Source of the DNA: JAYWIG01 sp043789035
GTDB taxonomy: Bacteria > Pseudomonadota > Gammaproteobacteria > Burkholderiales > Burkholderiaceae_E
NCBI GenBank assembly: GCA_043789035.1
Contig: JAYWIG010000259.1
Coordinates: forward strand, 1-38,475
Direction: 5' to 3'
Length of the DNA stretch: 38,475 nt
Positions 1 to 8,121 of this stretch are shown one piece after another (position 1 is the stretch's first letter; every line of letters begins with the position of its first letter). The translations under genes were made by a program, and so were the position numbers. The notes under the pieces are model-generated. The model ran no database searches and was not told where the DNA came from. It was given only the letters and a program-made list of their open reading frames with translations.

Positions 1-1154
1 GACTCAAACGTTAATTGTTGAACGTCCTTATCCTCACAAATTTTAACAAAATGCTCTCTGCGTTTGTCTGTTGAATACCAGTAGTACTGCATGATTCCAA
101 GTACCCAGAAAATTTTTCCATGCGCCTTCATGAAGCGCTTTCGGGCCTGCGCAAGGCTTTTACCTTGGCCAGTTTGCAGCAGAGTTTCTACCGCATCAGC
201 CGCCAATCGGCCGCCGAACATAGCGTAATAAATGCCCTCGCCCGACGCCGGAGCAACCACACCGGCAGCATCACCAGCAAGCACAACGTCTTTGCCGTTA
301 TCCCATTTTGGCAAAGGTTTGAGCGGAATAGGCGCACCCTCTCGGCGCACCGTTATCGCATTCTCCAATCCCGCTTGTCTGCGTAGTCTTTGTGTAGCAC
401 TGCGCAACGAATAGCCTTTATCGGCAGATCCAGTACCAATGCTCATCGTTTTACCGTGCGGAAATACCCAACCGTAAAAATCAGGCGAAACAGTTCCGTT
501 GTAATACACATCGCAACGCGAACCGGGTTGGCCTGGCTTTGGTGACTCATTCGCTGCCCAGTTTTGCGGAGTTTGCACAATCTCGTGATAAGCAAAAACA
601 AACTTACCCTTATCGGAACCTTCGATACATTGTTGAGCAACTTTCGAACGAGCCCCATCGGCACCGATCACCGACTTTGCCCTTACATATTCAACCGAAT
701 CACTAGAACCGTCGGTAGCTTTTACGTTAAAACGCACCAACGCAACACCATCCTTAGCTCGCTCAATCGCCTCAAACGTCGCATCTTGTCGCACAGCGCC
801 AGCACTAGCGGCACGGTCACGCAACCATTCGTCAAAATGCTCGCGATCAACCATTCCTACAAAACCGCCCTCAATCGGAATGTCAACCTTTTTGGCAGTG
901 GGGGAGATCATTCGAGCGGCGATGGCTTTGTCAACCAACATCTCATCCGGAATTTGAAAGTCTTTAATTGCTCTAGGTGGAATAGCACCACCACAAGGCT
1001 TGATTCGCCCCGCTCTATCGAGCAACAGCACCGAACGGCCTTTTAAAGCCAGATCATGAGCGGCTGTTGCCCCGGAGGGCCCACCTCCGACAATGACAAC
1101 ATCGAACTCTCGAATAACAGGTGTACCAGATTGAAGTTTTTCATGCGTACGCAT
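1..1154 (-). CDS. bchP: Geranylgeranyl diphosphate/geranylgeranyl-bacteriochlorophyll reductase BchP (3' end cut by window edge)
   Basis: This flavoprotein reduces the geranylgeranyl tail of bacteriochlorophyll to phytyl, the last step of BChl a synthesis at the membrane. The frame is open from an ATG at 1154 to the window edge (384 codons), so only about the last 20-30 residues of a usual ~390-410 aa protein are missing. Near the N-terminus there is an FAD-binding VIVGGGPSGATAA motif, followed by a CGG motif (KPCGGAIPP). A second flavin motif with VVLAGDAAG and APASGEGIYYA is seen about two thirds along. The start lies inside the preceding transporter gene (14-bp overlap) behind AAAGGAG. The order bchG-transporter-bchP is the classic PGC arrangement. 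Identification is firm; the C-terminus is not visible. Confidence 0.93.
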   Translation of the reverse strand, partial: MRTHEKLQSGTPVIREFDVVIVGGGPSGATAAHDLALKGRSVLLLDRAGRIKPCGGAIPPRAIKDFQIPDEMLVDKAIAARMISPTAKKVDIPIEGGFVGMVDREHFDEWLRDRAASAGAVRQDATFEAIERAKDGVALVRFNVKATDGSSDSVEYVRAKSVIGADGARSKVAQQCIEGSDKGKFVFAYHEIVQTPQNWAANESPKPGQPGSRCDVYYNGTVSPDFYGWVFPHGKTMSIGTGSADKGYSLRSATQRLRRQAGLENAITVRREGAPIPLKPLPKWDNGKDVVLAGDAAGVVAPASGEGIYYAMFGGRLAADAVETLLQTGQGKSLAQARKRFMKAHGKIFWVLGIMQYYWYSTDKRREHFVKICEDKDVQQLTFE

Positions 1155-2496
1155 TGGTTGCTCCTTTTATATGAATCATTTTTTTAGTCTCCACTTTCGC
1201 ATCAGCTAAGCGATAGGCTAGCAATGCAGCGACGAGAAAAAGAACCGCTTCGAAACCGAAAACCCAAGAATAGGCAACGCCGGTGTTACCCAAGGCCCAG
1301 CGAGATAAATCACTCGCACCAGTACCGACAAGGCCGCCTAGGCCAAAGGCCAAGGCCTGGGCAGCCCCCCACAATCCCATGCGGGTTCCTTCTCGCGACT
1401 CTTTGCCTTCAGACGCTAAACGCATCATCGAACCAATCGCGGCAATCGAAAAGGCACCGTTCGCAACACCCATTAAAAATACTGTAGGGCGAATCGGCCA
1501 TGCAGGCCCAATAATGCCTCCAAGTACGAGTCCAAATAGCGTAATCGCTGAAGCAACGCATCCGCCGATAGTCCAAGCTTTCAGGGAACCAAAACGTTTG
1601 CCGCGAATCGCACCACCAGCTAAAGCGACCAAAATCATCCCAGCCAAAACGCCGCCATGTTGTAGACCCGAGAGCTTCGTTGTTTGGCCAGCGTTTAGCC
1701 CGAAAATTGCGCCTGCAAACGGCTCGAGAATTAAATCTTGCGAGCTATATGCAAGCATAGCGATGAACACAAAAATTGAGAATTGGCGAGCTACCGGCTC
1801 AGCCCATACTTCCTTTAAAACTTGCTTGAACGCAGGTTGAGCTTGAGTATCTAATATTTGCTGCGACGATGGCTGCGCTTGAACCGCGGCGTGCCCCTCT
1901 AGCCCAAGTAAGGCAAGAAAAGTTACCAGCATTGCAATGACCGAAACACCTGCGGAAACTTGTAAGAGTTTCATCGGTGTGTAAGCCCCAAGCAAATGCC
2001 CTGCGGTTCCGGCAGTGACGGCAAATCCGACAATCATCATCATCCAAACAATCGTGGCAGCTGGCGCTCGTCTATTTTCATCGACCCTCTTGGCCAACAG
2101 AACCAGCAGCGAAGTACCACTGGCACTCACGCCAATTCCAATTCCAACAAAAGCAATCGTCGCCAACAAGACGCCAAGCACAAGATTGCTTGCCATCAAC
2201 ACAGTTGCGCCAGCAGCAGCGAAACCCGAAACAGCCAATATGCACATACCACCAAGAATCCACGGGGTTCGCCTACCGCCCATATCCGAGCCATAGCCCA
2301 TGCGTGGCCTCACGACTTGAACGAGATAATGCAGCGCTACTAAAAAGCCAGGTAGCAAAGCAGGAAGCGCATGCTCGACAACCATAACTCTGTTGAGAGT
2401 CGATGTAGTAATTACAACCACGGCCCCCAAGCAAGCCTGCACCAACCCCAGACGCGTAATACTCAACCATCCGAAACAAGATACGTTCTTATTCAT
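1141..2496 (-). CDS. PucC-family MFS transporter (BCH2/ORF428 type) between bchG and bchP
   Basis: This 451 aa polytopic membrane protein of the PucC/LhaA branch of the major facilitator superfamily shows about twelve hydrophobic segments. After segment two there is the family-typical RPRMGYGSDMGGRRTPWILGG-like loop (residues about 62-82). LhaA, PucC and this bchG-linked paralogue are thought to help chlorophyll delivery or light-harvesting complex assembly; the exact substrate of this paralogue is not settled. A DLILEPFAG motif near residue 255 is shared with the LhaA encoded at 11397-12896 in this window (DIILEPYGG). The gene starts 33 bp after bchG with a GGGAG ribosome binding site and overlaps bchP by 14 bp, so the three are probably co-transcribed from the operator at 3452-3469. 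Confidence 0.88.
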   Translation of the reverse strand: MNKNVSCFGWLSITRLGLVQACLGAVVVITTSTLNRVMVVEHALPALLPGFLVALHYLVQVVRPRMGYGSDMGGRRTPWILGGMCILAVSGFAAAGATVLMASNLVLGVLLATIAFVGIGIGVSASGTSLLVLLAKRVDENRRAPAATIVWMMMIVGFAVTAGTAGHLLGAYTPMKLLQVSAGVSVIAMLVTFLALLGLEGHAAVQAQPSSQQILDTQAQPAFKQVLKEVWAEPVARQFSIFVFIAMLAYSSQDLILEPFAGAIFGLNAGQTTKLSGLQHGGVLAGMILVALAGGAIRGKRFGSLKAWTIGGCVASAITLFGLVLGGIIGPAWPIRPTVFLMGVANGAFSIAAIGSMMRLASEGKESREGTRMGLWGAAQALAFGLGGLVGTGASDLSRWALGNTGVAYSWVFGFEAVLFLVAALLAYRLADAKVETKKMIHIKGATNAYA

Positions 2497-2529
2497 TTTT
2501 ATCCACTCCCGTTGAACTGAAAACCCAGT

Positions 2530-3420
2530 TCAATGACTTAACCTCAGCGCCCATGCGCTAACCATCATCCCGAGCACGAAAACCGGCACACCAAAGCCAC
2601 TGTAGTAAAGCGCCTTTTCTATCGGCGCCCGAAGAAAAATTCTCATCATCTGTAATTGAACTAACAACAGCACGACGCAAGCAATCGCGAATGTTGTAAA
2701 GCCCCAATACAAAAGCAAACCAATAACAAGCACCTGCGGAAGTGCCATAAACAAACATGCGATTTGGGCAGCGCGTTGCGCGCCAAGTTGTACCGGCAAT
2801 GATCGAACGCCCATTTGCGCATCGCCTTTAATGGCCTTGAAATCATTCAAAGTCATAATGCCGTGCGCAGCAATGCTGTACAAAAGAGCCAATGTGAGTG
2901 AACGTAAATCGGGCATTGCACCGCCCGCCATTACAGCGGCACCGGTTGCCCAAGCCAAGCCTTCATAGCTTAGGCCACAAGCAGCATTGCCCCACCAACC
3001 ATTGAGCTTCAATCGAAATGGTGGAGCGCTATAGGCCCACGCGAGAAGCAAACCGATCGCGGCGGCACCGAAACCCCATACACCTAGGGATGTTGCTACC
3101 AATAAGGATACGATCGTCCAGCCGATAGCCAAATAAAGTCCCCAGTACCCAGGCATACGTCCAGACGGAATCGGACGGTTTGGTTCGTTAATGGCATCAA
3201 CGTGGCGATCAAACCAGTCGTTCACTGCCTGGCTCGTCGCACATACAAGTGGCCCTGCCAAAAGAACGCCGACGATAATCTCTGCCCAGCGCCCAGAAAA
3301 ACTAACGCCAGACGTTACGACACCGCAGGCAAAAGCCCACATCGGTGGAAACCATGTTATTGGCTTAAAAAGCTCGGTTACCGTTGATAAACTAGGCGTG
3401 CGGATTAGCGAAGATTGCAT
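2530..3420 (-). CDS. bchG: Bacteriochlorophyll synthase BchG
   Basis: BchG is a membrane prenyltransferase of the UbiA family that esterifies bacteriochlorophyllide a with geranylgeranyl (or phytyl) diphosphate. The 296 aa protein has about eight or nine hydrophobic segments. The diphosphate-binding motif lies at residues 67-75 (N67-D68-W-F-D71, D75), followed by EPNRPIPSG at 79-87. The second conserved loop, LNDFKAIKGDAQ, is near residues 190-205. Length and motifs are normal for the family. It is the first gene of the bchG-transporter-bchP group. A PpsR-type palindrome lies about 30 bp upstream, and no strong Shine-Dalgarno sequence is visible before the ATG, only GGG at short distance. Confidence 0.95.
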   Translation of the reverse strand: MQSSLIRTPSLSTVTELFKPITWFPPMWAFACGVVTSGVSFSGRWAEIIVGVLLAGPLVCATSQAVNDWFDRHVDAINEPNRPIPSGRMPGYWGLYLAIGWTIVSLLVATSLGVWGFGAAAIGLLLAWAYSAPPFRLKLNGWWGNAACGLSYEGLAWATGAAVMAGGAMPDLRSLTLALLYSIAAHGIMTLNDFKAIKGDAQMGVRSLPVQLGAQRAAQIACLFMALPQVLVIGLLLYWGFTTFAIACVVLLLVQLQMMRIFLRAPIEKALYYSGFGVPVFVLGMMVSAWALRLSH

Positions 3421-3451
3421 AACCCGTAGTTTGATACCTAACCGGCAATTG

Positions 3452-3469
3452 TGTCAAGTTTAATTGACA
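3452..3469. promoter_or_regulatory. PpsR/CrtJ operator upstream of bchG
   Basis: TGTCAAGTTTAATTGACA fits the PpsR/CrtJ consensus TGT-N12-ACA, and the flanks extend the palindrome to TTGTG...CACAA (3449-3472). On the minus strand the half-site TTGACA (3457-3452) could be the -35 box of a bchG promoter. The candidate -10 (TATCAA at 15 bp or TCAAAC at 17 bp) is weak and would put the transcript start within a few bases of the bchG ATG. The site sits in the 83-bp gap between the ppsR stop and the bchG start. The motif match is direct; binding is inferred from the family. Confidence 0.8.
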
Positions 3470-3503
3470 CAATAAACCTCAAAAACAACCAGATCGCATC
3501 GAT

Positions 3504-5018
3504 TCAATTAATTAAGCTGTCGCCGTTTTGTTCGGCTGACGTGTCAACGCCGAATCGACGCAGCTTTACATATAAGCTTTGACGTGAAAGCCCGAGCATC
3601 TCGGAGGCGGCTGCGCGGTTATCTCCTGTCAACTCCAAAGCCGCTTCAATACAAAGCTGCTCAATGACGTCGGTAGTTTCGCCAACGATATCTTTCAACG
3701 AAACGCGACCAACTAACTCCTTAAGTTCGCTGACTGATCTCGGCATCACTTTTGCACTTGAGTCTTCAGTTACACCGCGACGGCTAACATCACGAATAGA
3801 AAGGCCGTACAAATTCGTTTGTGCATTTCGAACTGCAACGCCGGAAATCTCAACCAACGTTGAGGAGCCAAACTCGCCCTTAAGCTCAGTGGATATTTGC
3901 TTAAATGACTGGTGCTGTTTTAAGGCGTTAGCAATCAAGTTAAAGTCGAGCTCTGAGCGCACAAACCAACGCGAAATTCTTTCCCCCACGGCATGAACAC
4001 CATCGACCAATTGCGCCATAGACGCAAAAGCTGCGTTAGCTCGCAAAATCTTACCATCGGGGTCCATCACTAGCATACCATCTGGCATCATATCGAAGAC
4101 CGTAGCGAAATCCGGTGCGTCATTCGCCATGACAGATTCAGACACTTGGCTCGCTTGAGAAATCCAGATCAAATAGAACACACCGTCTGCTTGCCTTAAC
4201 AACGACGCATGTATTCTTATTGGGCTAGTTGAATGCTTGACCGCCAGCTCCAAATATGGCTGCGCAGAACGAGCGGCATTCATTTTATTAAGCCAAGTCG
4301 TTAACTGAAGGCGAGAATCAGTATCGAAGTAATCCGAAAATAGCTTAGCACCTCGACGCTTGCCAGCTTCACCTAAATACTCGTAGGCCAACTCGTTGGC
4401 ATCATGAATTTTTAAACTACCTGCTTCGACCAAGGCAATACCTTGAGTAGAGGTTTGCAACAAAGCTCGATATCGAGACTCCATAAACCGGAGCTTCAAA
4501 TAATCGCGCTCCATTGTTTGCTGTGTATCGACCATTTGCTGCTGCAACTGAGCATTGGCGCGAAGATCTCGTGCAAGCATCAACATACTGCCCGTATCAC
4601 CAAAGCCAACCAACGCGACATCAACCGGCAAATCAGGCCCAGCCGAATCGGATTTCGGAAAATTAATCTGGCGCCACTGCACTTCGTCTGCCGCTGTTTG
4701 CGACCTGCCTGATTGCGCTATGCAATCTCTTTGCATAGCCAATACCTTGGCACGGCTTTCAATCGTTACCAGGTCTTCCCAGGTCTTACCAACCCATCCA
4801 TCAACACCATAAAGCTTAAGCTCTTTGCGCAAATAGGCAGAGCTCGCCTGCGCCAACTGAACGACACCGACTTTATTCAACACAACGCAAAAATCTGCAG
4901 CAGCGGCTAGGAGCCTTAAAAGGCTAGACGCTGGCGCATCATGCAGCATCGATGACAAGCTCACCGAAGATTGCAATGGCACGGTTAAATCCTCTCTCGT
5001 TTTACGAGGTAATTTCAA
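3504..5018 (-). CDS. ppsR: Photosynthesis repressor PpsR/CrtJ (PAS-PAS-FIS-type HTH)
   Basis: PpsR is the aerobic/light repressor of photosynthesis genes. Numbered from the TTG at 5042, the 512 aa frame has an N-terminal PAS-like domain (about 40-160), a coiled linker rich in Q/M (161-190), two PAS domains (about 190-300 and 310-420), and a C-terminal FIS-type helix-turn-helix (455-497, with TGDNRAAASEMLGLSRQSLY). The HTH cysteine known from the family is present (C464). The only other cysteines are C52 and C107, so none lies in the central PAS region. I chose the TTG at 5018 because GGAG lies 6 nt upstream; the TTG at 5042 has no ribosome binding site and would add 8 residues. It follows ppaA by a short gap and is probably co-transcribed with it. 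Its probable operators are listed separately. Confidence 0.93.
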   Translation of the reverse strand: MKLPRKTREDLTVPLQSSVSLSSMLHDAPASSLLRLLAAAADFCVVLNKVGVVQLAQASSAYLRKELKLYGVDGWVGKTWEDLVTIESRAKVLAMQRDCIAQSGRSQTAADEVQWRQINFPKSDSAGPDLPVDVALVGFGDTGSMLMLARDLRANAQLQQQMVDTQQTMERDYLKLRFMESRYRALLQTSTQGIALVEAGSLKIHDANELAYEYLGEAGKRRGAKLFSDYFDTDSRLQLTTWLNKMNAARSAQPYLELAVKHSTSPIRIHASLLRQADGVFYLIWISQASQVSESVMANDAPDFATVFDMMPDGMLVMDPDGKILRANAAFASMAQLVDGVHAVGERISRWFVRSELDFNLIANALKQHQSFKQISTELKGEFGSSTLVEISGVAVRNAQTNLYGLSIRDVSRRGVTEDSSAKVMPRSVSELKELVGRVSLKDIVGETTDVIEQLCIEAALELTGDNRAAASEMLGLSRQSLYVKLRRFGVDTSAEQNGDSLIN

Positions 5019-5062
5019 AAAATGCTCCGAACCTAAAATCAATCAAAAATTTATGCCGAGAA

Positions 5063-5938
5063 TTAACTAATCGTTGCCGCGGGTTGACGAGCTTTCAACA
5101 ATTCCTCATTCGCCCAACCCAACGCCGCTACTGCGTCACCAGACGAGTAATCCACGTCTTTCACTTCAATAACGTCTTGGTCGCTACTTTGGCCGACACC
5201 TTTCGAAAACAATGGACCACCGACCATCAAGGGTGTTGCTGCATTAGTCTTCGATGACCTCAACTTAGAAACCAACGAAATCAATCCCGGCAGCAATACA
5301 GCCGAACCAATTGAAAAACCAATCACGTCATACTTAACGCCTTCGAGCGCCTTCAAAATATCTTTTTGGTTACGCAAGCCGATTACATCGACGCTCCAAC
5401 CGTTTTTCCTAAAAATGTCTGCCAGCATTTGCACACCAAGTGTGTGCTGCGACCCAGGAACGGCACTCAAAAACAGGCTGCCAGCTATTTGTTCGCCGCT
5501 AAGGGCAAACACTGGTGGCTTATCAAACACATCCTCCAAGGTACAGATAACTTTTTGCAAGCGATAGCAGGCAGCCGTCATTCGCAAAAAATCCAACTCA
5601 TCGGAATCCCACATCGCGCCTAACATCTCAACAGCTGGAGCAAGCAACTGCAAATAAATTTGCTCAACTTGAACGCCCCGTCGCCTCAAATTACCGACAA
5701 ATGCTTCGATTACCGAATCATCCGCCTCAATCGCAAGCCTAGCTAAAACACGCACTTCCGGGAGTGCAATTTCATGCTTTTCTTGGGCCTTTTTCGCAAT
5801 CTTTGAAATTGCAATTGCGGCCACGCTAGCGACATACTTTTTACCGTCATGACCTTCGAGCGCCTTTATCTTGCGTTCACTGTCATTCTGTTCGCTACTA
5901 AATAAATTTCTCACACCCGCCTCCTCTGACAAGCGCAT
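5063..5938 (-). CDS. ppaA: Cobalamin-binding antirepressor PpaA/AerR
   Basis: This 291 aa regulator works with PpsR/CrtJ; AerR binds B12 in a light-dependent way and alters DNA binding by CrtJ. A helical cap region (about 60-135) contains W110 and DSDELDF. A Rossmann-like B12-binding domain (about 150-285) contains SQHTLG with H165 as the expected lower cobalt ligand. The usual Asp of DxHxxG in B12 enzymes is Ser here, as is typical for this short AerR/PpaA group. GFSIGS near 226-231 and VGGPLFS near 248-254 complete the fold. It is divergent from bchF and directly upstream of ppsR, the standard PGC context. There is no strong ribosome binding site before the ATG. Confidence 0.9.
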   Translation of the reverse strand: MRLSEEAGVRNLFSSEQNDSERKIKALEGHDGKKYVASVAAIAISKIAKKAQEKHEIALPEVRVLARLAIEADDSVIEAFVGNLRRRGVQVEQIYLQLLAPAVEMLGAMWDSDELDFLRMTAACYRLQKVICTLEDVFDKPPVFALSGEQIAGSLFLSAVPGSQHTLGVQMLADIFRKNGWSVDVIGLRNQKDILKALEGVKYDVIGFSIGSAVLLPGLISLVSKLRSSKTNAATPLMVGGPLFSKGVGQSSDQDVIEVKDVDYSSGDAVAALGWANEELLKARQPAATIS

Positions 5939-6063
5939 GAATGATCTGAAAAGCCTAAAACTTAAGCAAATCAGAACAACTCACTTGCACGCCTCAACTA
6001 CCGGCGCAGTTCGTTTTTTATATGTAAAGCCCCTGACTAACTGTGATTCTTAATACCGGGAGA

Positions 6064-6092
6064 AGGTTAATCGTGGTTTGTCCATGTGTCAA
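6064..6092 (-). promoter_or_regulatory. Candidate ppaA promoter
   Basis: On the minus strand TTGACA (6092-6087) is followed by a 17-bp spacer and TAACCT (6069-6064). The -35 is consensus and the -10 is poor (3 of 6). The -35 overlaps the left half of the palindrome at 6087-6104. It would leave a leader of about 120 nt before ppaA. Confidence 0.4.
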
Positions 6093-6104
6093 GTTTAATT
6101 GTCA
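6087..6104. promoter_or_regulatory. Imperfect PpsR/CrtJ operator (ppaA side)
   Basis: TGTCAAGTTTAATTGTCA is identical to the bchG operator except that the terminal ACA is TCA. The left half-site is perfect and the inner twelve bases match the bchG site exactly, so it is probably a weaker or half-occupied site. Confidence 0.65.
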
Positions 6105-6133
6105 TAGACAAAGCAAAATAAACGCAAATATTA

Positions 6134-6151
6134 CGTCAACTAAAATTGACA
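6134..6151. promoter_or_regulatory. PpsR/CrtJ operator overlapping the bchF -35
   Basis: CGTCAACTAAAATTGACA has one mismatch to TGT-N12-ACA (C for the first T). Its right half is the TTGACA of the bchF promoter. Together with the site at 6087 it forms a pair suited to cooperative tetramer binding, as known for PpsR/CrtJ. Confidence 0.65.
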
Positions 6152-6174
6152 TTTATGTCCGAAACGCCTAATCT
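6146..6174 (+). promoter_or_regulatory. Sigma-70-like promoter of the bchF-crtB superoperon
   Basis: TTGACA (6146-6151), a 17-bp spacer and TAATCT (6169-6174) give a near-consensus promoter about 75 bp upstream of the bchF start. The -35 lies inside a PpsR-like palindrome, implying repression by direct occlusion. This is the only good promoter seen ahead of the 13-kb plus-strand operon. Confidence 0.65.
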
Positions 6175-6248
6175 CTTAATCGTGATGTACTGATTCACAC
6201 AAGGCGTCTGATAGTTTTGACGGGTTTTCTAAAAGCATATGGGCACAA

Positions 6249-6767
6249 ATGAGTAGCAACGTAGATCGTCAGCAGAGTTCAGTGAAAGGCCTTTACACAC
6301 CGGACGAACGGGCTAGGCGTGACTCATCTCCATGGACGCTCGTACAAGGTGTTCTAGCCCCTGTGCAGTTCCTAGTATTTTTGATTAGCCTATTTTTAGT
6401 GATTCGCTACCTAACGACAGGTTTGTCTGAGCAAGCGGCAATAATTTCTGTCGTCGTAAAAACCTTATTTTTGTACCTGATTATGGTGACCGGCTGTATT
6501 TGGGAAAAAGTAGTGTTCGGGAAGTACCTCTTTGCCCACGCATTTTTCTGGGAAGATGTATTTAGCATGCTCGTTTTAGCTCTTCACACAGCTTACCTTT
6601 TTGCTTGGGGTTACAACTTATTAAGCGGAACGTCTTTGATGTTTCTAGCGCTAGCCGCTTACGCCGCTTACCTCATCAACGCAGTGCAGTTTATTGTAAA
6701 ACTTCGCGCGGCCCGCCTTCAAGCAAGCAATACCCCGCTGAACCCACAAATAGACGGCGTCCTATGA
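6249..6767 (+). CDS. bchF: 3-vinyl bacteriochlorophyllide hydratase BchF
   Basis: BchF hydrates the C3 vinyl group to hydroxyethyl on the way to BChl a. The 172 aa membrane protein begins with the conserved LYTPDERARRDSSPWT stretch (residues 15-30) and has four hydrophobic segments (about 32-55, 62-83, 103-122, 128-150). The family signature EKVVFGKYLF...FFWEDVFSML lies around residues 86-108. It is the first gene of the plus-strand superoperon, and its TGA overlaps the bchN start (ATGA). Regulation is by the adjacent PpsR sites. Confidence 0.95.
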   Translation: MSSNVDRQQSSVKGLYTPDERARRDSSPWTLVQGVLAPVQFLVFLISLFLVIRYLTTGLSEQAAIISVVVKTLFLYLIMVTGCIWEKVVFGKYLFAHAFFWEDVFSMLVLALHTAYLFAWGYNLLSGTSLMFLALAAYAAYLINAVQFIVKLRAARLQASNTPLNPQIDGVL

Positions 6768-8107
6768 CTCAAGCTACCGGCGTTCAGCGTTTGAGAGACA
6801 TTCCCGTGGTTACTACAACCGCGCAAGGCTACGGCTGCAACGATGCCCCGGTTCTAAAAGAGCGTGGCCAACGAGAAGTGTTTTGCGGCCTGACCGGCAT
6901 CATCTGGTTGCATCGAAAAATTCAAGACGCATTTTTTCTGGTCGTTGGCTCGCGTACTTGCGCCCATCTCATTCAGTCTGCGGCCGGGGTCATGATTTTT
7001 GCAGAACCAAGGTTTGCTACGGCCATTATTGACGACCGTGATTTGGCAGGTTTGGCCGATGCCAATGATGAGTTAGATAAGGTGGTAACGCGGCTCCTGT
7101 CTCGCCGTCCAGACATTAAGCTTTTATTTTTAGTTGGGTCGTGCCCATCAGAAGTCATCAAATTAGACTTATCTCGCGCAGCTTCTCGCCTAAACCGCAC
7201 AGTTGGTTCTGGCGTTCGGGTATTAAACTATTCTGGCAGCGGTATCGAAACTACCTTCACCCAAGGTGAAGACGCATGTTTGGCATCGATGGTGCCCGTC
7301 ATGCCAGCAACAACATCTGAGCAAACCCAATTACTTATCGTAGGCAGTGTCGCCGACGTTGTTGAGGATCAATTTCAGCGAATTTTTGATGAACTTGGGC
7401 TTGAGAATGTCAGCTTCTTTCCACCAAGAAAATCAGATCAAATTCCAGCTGTAGGCCCGAACACAAAATACCTTCTGCTACAGCCATTTTTAGCCGATAC
7501 CGCCAGAGCGCTTGAAGAGCGCGGTGCTGAACGACTTAGTGCCCCATTCCCGTTGGGTGTCGAAGGCACAACTAAATGGCTGCAAGCTGCCGCTGAAACA
7601 TTCGGAATTTCGCAACAGCATTTTGATTTCGTGACTCAACCAAAACGTGATCGTGCAGCCAAAGCGCTTGATGGCTTTAAAACCCAATTGCAAGGCAAGA
7701 GCATATTTTTCTTCCCCGATTCACAACTCGAAATACCTTTAGCCCGATTTCTTTCTCGAGAACTGGGAATGAAGTTAACTGAAGTTGGTTCACCTTTCCT
7801 GCATCGGCAACATATGCAAGAAGAACTAGCGATGCTGCCGAGTGATGCGCAACTCTCCGAAGGCCAAGACGTTGAAAAACAGTTAGATCGTTGCCGCGCT
7901 TATGCGCCAGATTTAGCCGTATGTGGATTAGGCCTAGCGAACCCTTTAGAGGACGAAGGCATTACCACGAAGTGGGCAATCGAATTAGTGTTCACCCCAA
8001 TTCAAGGCTATGACCAAGCAGCAGATTTAGCCGAGCTATTCACGCGCCCGTTGACTCGTAAAAACAAACTTATGCCTCGGACAAACTTGGCTTTAAACGC
8101 CGCCTAA
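6764..8107 (+). CDS. bchN: Light-independent protochlorophyllide reductase subunit N
   Basis: BchN is part of the NB catalytic component of DPOR, a nitrogenase-like enzyme that reduces ring D of protochlorophyllide. The protein has 447 aa from the ATG that overlaps the bchF stop; longer upstream extensions in this frame read through bchF and are not real. The three cysteines expected to hold the shared [4Fe-4S] cluster are C25 (GYGC), C41 (VFCGLTG) and C66 (SRTCAH). The fourth ligand comes from BchB (Asp36). It is followed after 14 bp by bchB. It lies in the canonical bchFNB order. Confidence 0.96.
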   Translation: MTQATGVQRLRDIPVVTTTAQGYGCNDAPVLKERGQREVFCGLTGIIWLHRKIQDAFFLVVGSRTCAHLIQSAAGVMIFAEPRFATAIIDDRDLAGLADANDELDKVVTRLLSRRPDIKLLFLVGSCPSEVIKLDLSRAASRLNRTVGSGVRVLNYSGSGIETTFTQGEDACLASMVPVMPATTSEQTQLLIVGSVADVVEDQFQRIFDELGLENVSFFPPRKSDQIPAVGPNTKYLLLQPFLADTARALEERGAERLSAPFPLGVEGTTKWLQAAAETFGISQQHFDFVTQPKRDRAAKALDGFKTQLQGKSIFFFPDSQLEIPLARFLSRELGMKLTEVGSPFLHRQHMQEELAMLPSDAQLSEGQDVEKQLDRCRAYAPDLAVCGLGLANPLEDEGITTKWAIELVFTPIQGYDQAADLAELFTRPLTRKNKLMPRTNLALNAA

Positions 8108-8121
8108 GGAGGGATATAAGT

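Larger units (their letters stand above)
5939..6248. other. Divergent ppaA-bchF intergenic region (310 bp)
   Basis: This is the longest non-coding stretch in the window. It holds two PpsR-like palindromes (6087-6104 and 6134-6151, centres 47 bp apart) and back-to-back promoter candidates, described separately. The segment 5939-6060 next to ppaA has no recognisable gene, RNA or repeat. An open frame of 60 codons there starts inside ppaA and has no ribosome binding site or family resemblance. Confidence 0.7.

Noticed and set aside
564..1046. 160-codon plus-strand open frame
   Set aside because: It lies antisense to bchP, whose minus-strand frame is continuous with clear FAD motifs; no ribosome binding site or recognisable domain.
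1283..1840. 185-codon plus-strand open frame
   Set aside because: Antisense shadow of the PucC-family transporter; composition is rich in Pro/Lys/Ala as expected for the reverse of a membrane protein gene.
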